From assembly GCF_029852145.1 (NCBI RefSeq), contig NC_079971.1:1612001-1676000 (forward strand): DNA of 64,000 nt. Direction: 5' to 3'. This DNA comes from Microplitis mediator (lineage: Eukaryota > Arthropoda > Insecta > Hymenoptera > Braconidae). Both the position numbers and the translations under genes were made by a program. Below, one piece after another: positions 58,201-64,000 of this stretch. Position 1 is the first letter of the stretch, and the number at the start of each line of letters is the position of its first letter. The notes below the pieces were generated by a model. The model saw only the letters and a list, made by a program, of their open reading frames with translations. It ran no database searches and had not been told where the DNA came from.

Positions 58201-61200
58201 TGAGATGTGTAAAATATTTTCAAACGTCCTGGAACACAAAATTACGGAAAACCTGAATACTTCGCTGTGACCTAATAATTTTGAATTATTTGAAAGGCCC
58301 AATAGATTAGTCCAATGGACTCTGACGACAATAAAGACCCTAGACTATAAGAAAATACTACTGTTCTAATCTATTGAGATGTGTAAAATATTTTCAAACG
58401 TCCTGGAACACAAAATTACGGAAAACCTGAATACTTCGCTGTGACCTGTTAATTTTGAATTATTCAAAAGGCCCAATAGATTAGTACAATGGACTCTGAC
58501 GACAATAAAGACCCTAGACTATAAGAAAATACCACTGTTCTAATCTATTGAGATGTGTAAAATATTTTTAAACGTCCTGGAACACAAATTTACGGAAAAC
58601 CTGAATACTTCGCTGTGACCTGTTAATTTTAAATTATTCAAAAGGCCCAATAGATTAGTACAATGGACCCTGACGACAATAAAGACCCTAGACTATAAGA
58701 AAATACTACTGTTCTAATCTATTGAGATGTGTAAAATATTTTCAAACGTGCTGGAACACGAAATTACGGAAAACCTGAATACTTCGCTGTGACCTGTTAA
58801 TTTTAAATTATTCAAAAGGCCCAATAGATTAGTACAATGGACCCTGACGACAATAAAGACCCTAGACTATAAGAAAATACTACTGTTCTAATCTATTGAG
58901 ATGTGTAAAATATTTCCAAACGTCCTGGAACACAAAATTACGGAAAACCTGAATACTTCGCTGTGACCTAATAATTTTGAATTGTTTGAAAGGCCCAATA
59001 GATTAGTACAATGGACTCTGACGACAATAAAGACCCTAGACTATAAGAAAATACTACTGTTCTAATCTATTGAGATGTGTAAAATATTTTTAAACGACCT
59101 GGAACACAAAACTACGGAAAACCTGAATACGTCGCTGTGACCTGTTAATTTTGAATTATTCAAAAGGCCCAATAGATTAGTACAATGGACTCTGACGACA
59201 ATAAAGACTCTAGACTATAAGAAAATACTACTGTTCTAATCTATTGAGATGTGTAAAATATTTTTAAACGACCTGGAACACAAAATTTCGGAAAACCTGA
59301 ATACTTCGCTGTGACCTAATAATTTTGAATTATTTGAAAGGCCCAATAGATTAGTACAATGGACTCTGACGACAATAAAGACCCTAGACTATAAGAAAAT
59401 ACTACTGTTCTAATCTATTGAGATGTGTAAAATATTTTTAAACGACCTGGAACACAAAACTACGGAAAACCTGAATACGTCGCTGTGACCTGTTAATTTT
59501 GAATTATTCAAAAGGCCCAATAGATTAGTACAATGGTCTCTGACGACGATAAAGACCCTAGACTATAAGAAAATACTACTGTTCTAATCTATTGAGATGT
59601 GTAAAATATTTTTAAACGACCTGGAACACAAAACTACGGAAAACCTGAATACGTCGCTGTGACCTGTTAATTTTGAATTATTCAAAAGGCCCAATAGATT
59701 AGTACAATGGTCTCTGACGACGATAAAGACCCTAGACTATAAGAAAATACTATTGTTCTAATCTATTGAGATGTGTAAAATATTTTTAAACGACCTGGAA
59801 CACAAAACTACGGAAAACCTGAATACGTCGCTGTGACCTGTTAATTTTGAATTATTCAAAAGGCCCAATAGATTAGTACAATGGTCTCTGACGACGATAA
59901 AGACCCTAGACTATAAGAAAATACTACTGTTCTAATCTATTGAGATGTGTAAAATATTTTTAAACGACCTGGAACACAAAACTACGGAAAACCTGAATAC
60001 GTCACTGTGACCTGTTAATTTTTAATTATTCAAAAGGCCCAATAGATTAGTACAATGGGCTCTGACGACGATAAAGACCCTAGACTATAAGAAAATACTA
60101 CTGTTCTAATCTATTGAGATGTGTAAAATATTTTTAAACGACCTGGAACACAAAATTTCGGAAAACCTGAATACTTCGCTGTGACCTAATAATTTTGAAT
60201 TATTTGAAAGGCCCAATAGATTAGTACAATGGACTCTGACGACAATAAAGACCCTAGGCTATAAGAAAATACTACTGTTCTAATCTATTGAGATGTGTAA
60301 AATATTTTAAAACGACCTGGAACACAAAATTTCGGAAAACCTGAATACTTCGCTGTGACCTAATAATTTTGAATTATTTGAAAGGCCCAATAGATTAGTA
60401 CAATGGACTCTGACGACAATAAAGACCCTAGACTATAAGAAAATACTACTGTTCTAATCTATTGAGATGTGTAAAATATTTTCAAGCGTCCTGGAACACA
60501 AAACTACGGAATACCTGAATACGTCGCTGTGACCTGTTAATTTTAAATTATTCAAAAGGCCCAATAGATTAGTACAATGGACTCTGACGACAATAAAGAC
60601 CCTAGACTATAAGAAAATACCGCTGTTCTAATCTATTGAGATGTGTAAAATATTTTAAAACGCCCTGGAACACGAAATTACGGGAAACCTGAATACTTCG
60701 CTGTGACCTGTTAATTTTGAATTATTACAAAGGCTCAATAGATTAGTACAATGGACTCTGACGATAATAGAGACCCTAGACTATAAGAAAATACTACTGT
60801 TCTAATCTATTGAGATGTGTAAAATATTTTAAAACGACCTGGAACACGAAATTACGGGAAACCTGAATACTTCGCTGTGACCTGTTAATTTTGAATTATT
60901 ACAAAGGCTCAATAGATTAGTACAATGGACTCTGACGATAATAGAGACCCTAGACTATAAGAAAATACTACTGTTCTAATCTATTGAGATGTGTAAAATA
61001 TTTTTAAACGTCCTGGAACACAAAATTACGGAAAACCTGAATACTTCGCTGTGACCTGTTAATTTTGAATTATTCAAAAGGCCCAATAGATTAGTACAAT
61101 GGACTCTGACGACAATAAAGACCCTAGACTATAAGAAAATACTACTGTTCTAATCTATTGAGATGTGTAAAATATTTTCAAACGTCCTGGAACACAAAAT

Positions 61201-61230
61201 TACGGAAAACCTGAATACTTCGCTGTGACC
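55270..61230. repeat. Higher-order repeat 2: 17 monomers (2,958 bp), two copies
   Basis: Rare variants recur exactly 2,958 bp apart: CAAATTTACGG (55,628 and 58,586), ATTTCCAAACG (55,954 and 58,912), GAATTGTTTG (56,031 and 58,980 region), AAGACTCTAG (56,247 and 59,205), CCCTAGGCTA (57,294 and 60,252) and the AACGCCC variant (near 57,702 and 60,660). Only a handful of substitutions separate the two copies. Confidence 0.92.
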
Positions 61231-64000
61231 TGTTAATTTTAAATTATCCAAAAGGCCCAATAGATTAGTACAATGGACCCTGACGACAATAAAGACCCTA
61301 GACAAAACGAAAATACTACTGTTCCTATCTATTGAGATGTGTAAAATATTTTAAAACGACCTGGAACACGAAATTACGGGAAACCTGAATACTTCGCTGT
61401 GACCTGTTAATTTTGAATTATTACAAAGGCTCAATAGATTAGTACAATGGACTGTGACGACAATTGAGACCCTAGACTATAAGAAAATACTACTGTTCTA
61501 ATCTATTGAGATGTGTAAAATATTTTCAAACGTCCTGGAACACAAAATTACGGAAAACCTGAATACTTCGCTGTGACCTGTTAATTTTAAATTATTCAAA
61601 AGGCCCAATAGATTAGTACAATGGACTCTGACGACAATTAAGACCCTAGACTATAAGAAAATACTACTGTTCTAATCTATTGAGATGTGTAAAATATTTT
61701 CATACGACCTGGAACACAAAATTACGGAAAACCTGAATACTTCGCTGTGACCTGTTAATTTTAAATTATTCAAAAGGCCCAATAGATTAGTACAATGGAC
61801 TTCGACGACAATTAAGACCCTAGACTATAAGAAAATACTACTGTTCTAATCTATTGAGATGTGTAAAATATTTTCAAACGTCCTGGAACACAAAATTACG
61901 GAAAACCTGAATACTTCGCTGTGACCTAATAATTTTGAATTATTTGAGAGGCCCAATAGATTAGTACAATGGACTCTGACGACAATAAAGACCCTAGACT
62001 ATAAGAAAATACTACTGTTCTAATCTATTGAGATGTGTAAAATATTTTCATACGACCTGGAACACAAAATTACGGAAAACCTGAATACTTCGCTGTGACC
62101 TGTTAATTTGAAATTATTCAAAAGGCTCAATAGATTAGTTCAATGGACTCTGACGACAATAAAGACCCTAGACTATAAGAAAATACTACTGTTCTAATCT
62201 ATTGAGATGTGTAAAATATTTTCATACGACCTGCAACACAAAATTACGGAAAACCTGAATACTTCGCTGTGACCTGTTAATTTTAAATTATTCAAAAGGC
62301 CCAATAGATTAGTACAATGGACTCTGACGACAATAAAGACCCTAGACTATAAGAAAATACTACTGTTCTAATCTATTGAGATGTGTAAAATATTTTCAAA
62401 CGTCCTGGAACACAAAATTACGGAAAACCTGAATACTTCGCTGTGACCTGTTAATTTTGAATCATTCAAAAGGCCTAATAGATTAGTACAATGGACTCTG
62501 ACGACAATAAAGACCCTAGACTATAAGAAAATACTACTGTTCTAATCTATTGAGATGTGTAAAATATTTTCAAACTTCCTGGAACACAAAACTACGGAAA
62601 TCCTGAATACTTCGCTGTGACCTGTTAATTTTGAATTATTCAAAAGGCCCAATAGATTAGTACAATGGACTCTGACGACAATAAAGACCCTAGAATATAA
62701 GAACATACTACTGTTCTAATCTATTGAGATGTGTAAAATATTTTCAAACGTCCTGGAACACAAAATTACGGAAAACCTGAATACTTCGCGGTGACCTGTT
62801 AATTTTGAATTATTCAAAAGGCCCAATAGATTAGTACAATGGACTCTGACGACAATAAAGACCCTAGACTATAAGAAAATACTACTGTTCTAATCTATTG
62901 AGATGTGTAAAATATTTTTAAACGTCCTGGAACACAAAATTACCGAAAACCTGAATACTTCGCTGTGACCTGTTAATTTTAAATTATTCAAAAGGCCCAA
63001 TAGATTAGTACAATGGACTCTGACGACAATAAAGACCCTAGAATATAAAAAAATACTACTGTTCTAATCTATTGAGATGTGTAAAATATTTTAAAACGAC
63101 CTGGAACACGAAATTACGGGAAACCTGAATACTTCGCTGTGACCTGTTAATTTTGAATTATTACAAAGGCTCAATAGATTAGTACAATGGACTCTGACGA
63201 TAATAGAGACCCTAGACTATAAGAAAATACTACTGTTCTAATCTATTGAGATGTGTAAAATATTTTTAAACGTCCTGGAACACAAAATTACGGAAAACCT
63301 GAATACTTCGCTGTGACCTGTTAATTTTGAATTATTCAAAAGGCCCAATAGATTAGTACAATGGACTCTGACGACAATAAAGACCCTAGACTATAAGAAA
63401 ATACTACTGTTCTAATCTATTGAGATGTGTAAAATATTTTCAAACGTCCTGGAACACAAAATTACGGAAAACCTGAATACTTCGCTGTGACCTGTTAATT
63501 TTAAATTATCCAAAAGGCCCAATAGATTAGTACAATGGACCCTGACGACAATAAAGACCCTAGACAAAACGAAAATACTACTGTTCCTATCTATTGAGAT
63601 GTGTAAAATATTTTAAAACGACCTGGAACACGAAATTACGGGAAACCTGAATACTTCGCTGTGACCTGTTAATTTTGAATTATTACAAAGGCTCAATAGA
63701 TTAGTACAATGGACTGTGACGACAATTGAGACCCTAGACTATAAGAAAATACTACTGTTCTAATCTATTGAGATGTGTAAAATATTTTCAAACGTCCTGG
63801 AACACAAAATTACGGAAAACCTGAATACTTCGCTGTGACCTGTTAATTTTAAATTATTCAAAAGGCCCAATAGATTAGTACAATGGACTCTGACGACAAT
63901 TAAGACCCTAGACTATAAGAAAATACTACTGTTCTAATCTATTGAGATGTGTAAAATATTTTCATACGACCTGGAACACAAAATTACGGAAATCCTGAAT
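60790..64000. repeat. Higher-order repeat 3: 13 monomers (2,262 bp), second copy cut by the window edge
   Basis: GACAAAACG, seen only twice in the window, lies at 61,301 and 63,563; TTTTCATACGACC follows at about 61,697 and 63,959; and GTGACGACAATTGAG at about 61,455 and 63,717. All are 2,262 bp (13 x 174) apart. Part of this unit also resembles 47,700-49,300 at a distance of 78 monomers. Confidence 0.88.

Larger units (their letters stand above)
34637..64000. repeat. 174-bp satellite array, about 168 monomers, running off the window
   Basis: The landmark TAGATTAGTACAATGG recurs every 174 bp from 34,639 to 63,871, a distance of exactly 168 x 174. Checks at 36,901, 45,601, 52,213 and 57,781 also fall in register. 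A monomer reads from CAATAGATTAGTACAATGG through GACCCTAGACTATAAG, CTAATCTATTGAGATG, CTGGAACAC, ACCTGAATACTTCGCTGTG and TTAATTTT to AAAGGCCC. Recurrent variant types include TTCAAACGTCC with ACAAAATTACGG; TTAAAACGACC with ACGAAATTACGGG and TTACAAAGGCTC; TTTAAACGACC with AATTTCGG and TAATAATTTTG; AAACTACGG with TACGTCGC; and GACGAAACG with GTTCCTATC. Stops interrupt every frame. This is typical of centromeric or other heterochromatic satellite DNA. Confidence 0.98.

Noticed and set aside
34637..64000. Satellite as a coding tandem repeat, because 174 is a multiple of three
   Set aside because: Every frame of the monomer contains stop codons and no open frame of appreciable size occurs in the array.
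34637..64000. CENP-B box in the satellite monomer
   Set aside because: ACGAAATTACGGGAAA superficially resembles one, but the required spacing of TTCG, A and CGGG is not met on either strand.
34637..64000. CRISPR array
   Set aside because: The repeats are contiguous 174-bp monomers without unique spacers, in a eukaryotic genome.

Overview
This is an AT-rich eukaryotic nuclear segment, almost certainly from an insect. Every recognisable gene is split by short GT-AG introns, intergenic DNA is full of short inverted-repeat transposons, and the window ends inside a very long satellite array. A hymenopteran, perhaps a braconid-type parasitoid, would fit the composition and repeats; that is an impression, not something the sequence proves.

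Layout. 1-9,240: no gene that I can support; AT-rich DNA with decayed fold-back elements, an 88-bp tandem repeat, an element with CACGGAG ends and a pogo-like MITE. 9,241-13,637: a possible housekeeping promoter and then a complete five-exon PPTC7-type mitochondrial PP2C phosphatase gene (+). Its intron 2 carries a 19-bp minisatellite and its intron 4 carries three transposons nested one inside another. 14,727-27,434: a complete six-exon Derlin-2 gene (-), tail to tail with PPTC7 (1.09 kb between stop codons). Derlin-2 intron 2 is 10.4 kb because it holds a roughly 9.5-kb Mutator-like element.

That element has matching terminal inverted repeats, a candidate 9-bp target duplication and two divergently transcribed spliced genes. 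The + gene (22,346-25,438) is a ZSWIM3-like transposase of 712 residues with a FAR1-type zinc finger, the DDE catalytic residues and a SWIM finger. The - gene (19,516-21,898) has the same kind of N-terminal FAR1-type finger, with identical intron phases, but instead of a catalytic domain it has an Asn-rich linker and a C-terminal PHD finger. This two-gene arrangement, with a terminal-repeat motif clustered inside the accessory gene, is the best candidate here for an undescribed system.

27,435-34,636: mobile-element graveyard: MITE fragments, an element with AACTTCCCGCT ends, a 14-copy 70-bp array, and a large inverted repeat enclosing a TTAGGGTGGG-ended element. 34,637-64,000: an unbroken array of about 168 monomers of a 174-bp satellite that stays in exact 174-bp register to the window edge. 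Blocks of 10, 17 and 13 monomers are repeated as higher-order units, as in centromeric or other heterochromatic satellites.

The two cellular genes have no obvious functional link (mitochondrial phosphatase; ER-associated degradation). The two genes in the Mutator-like element probably act together as transposase and DNA-binding/chromatin-reading partner; this is inference.
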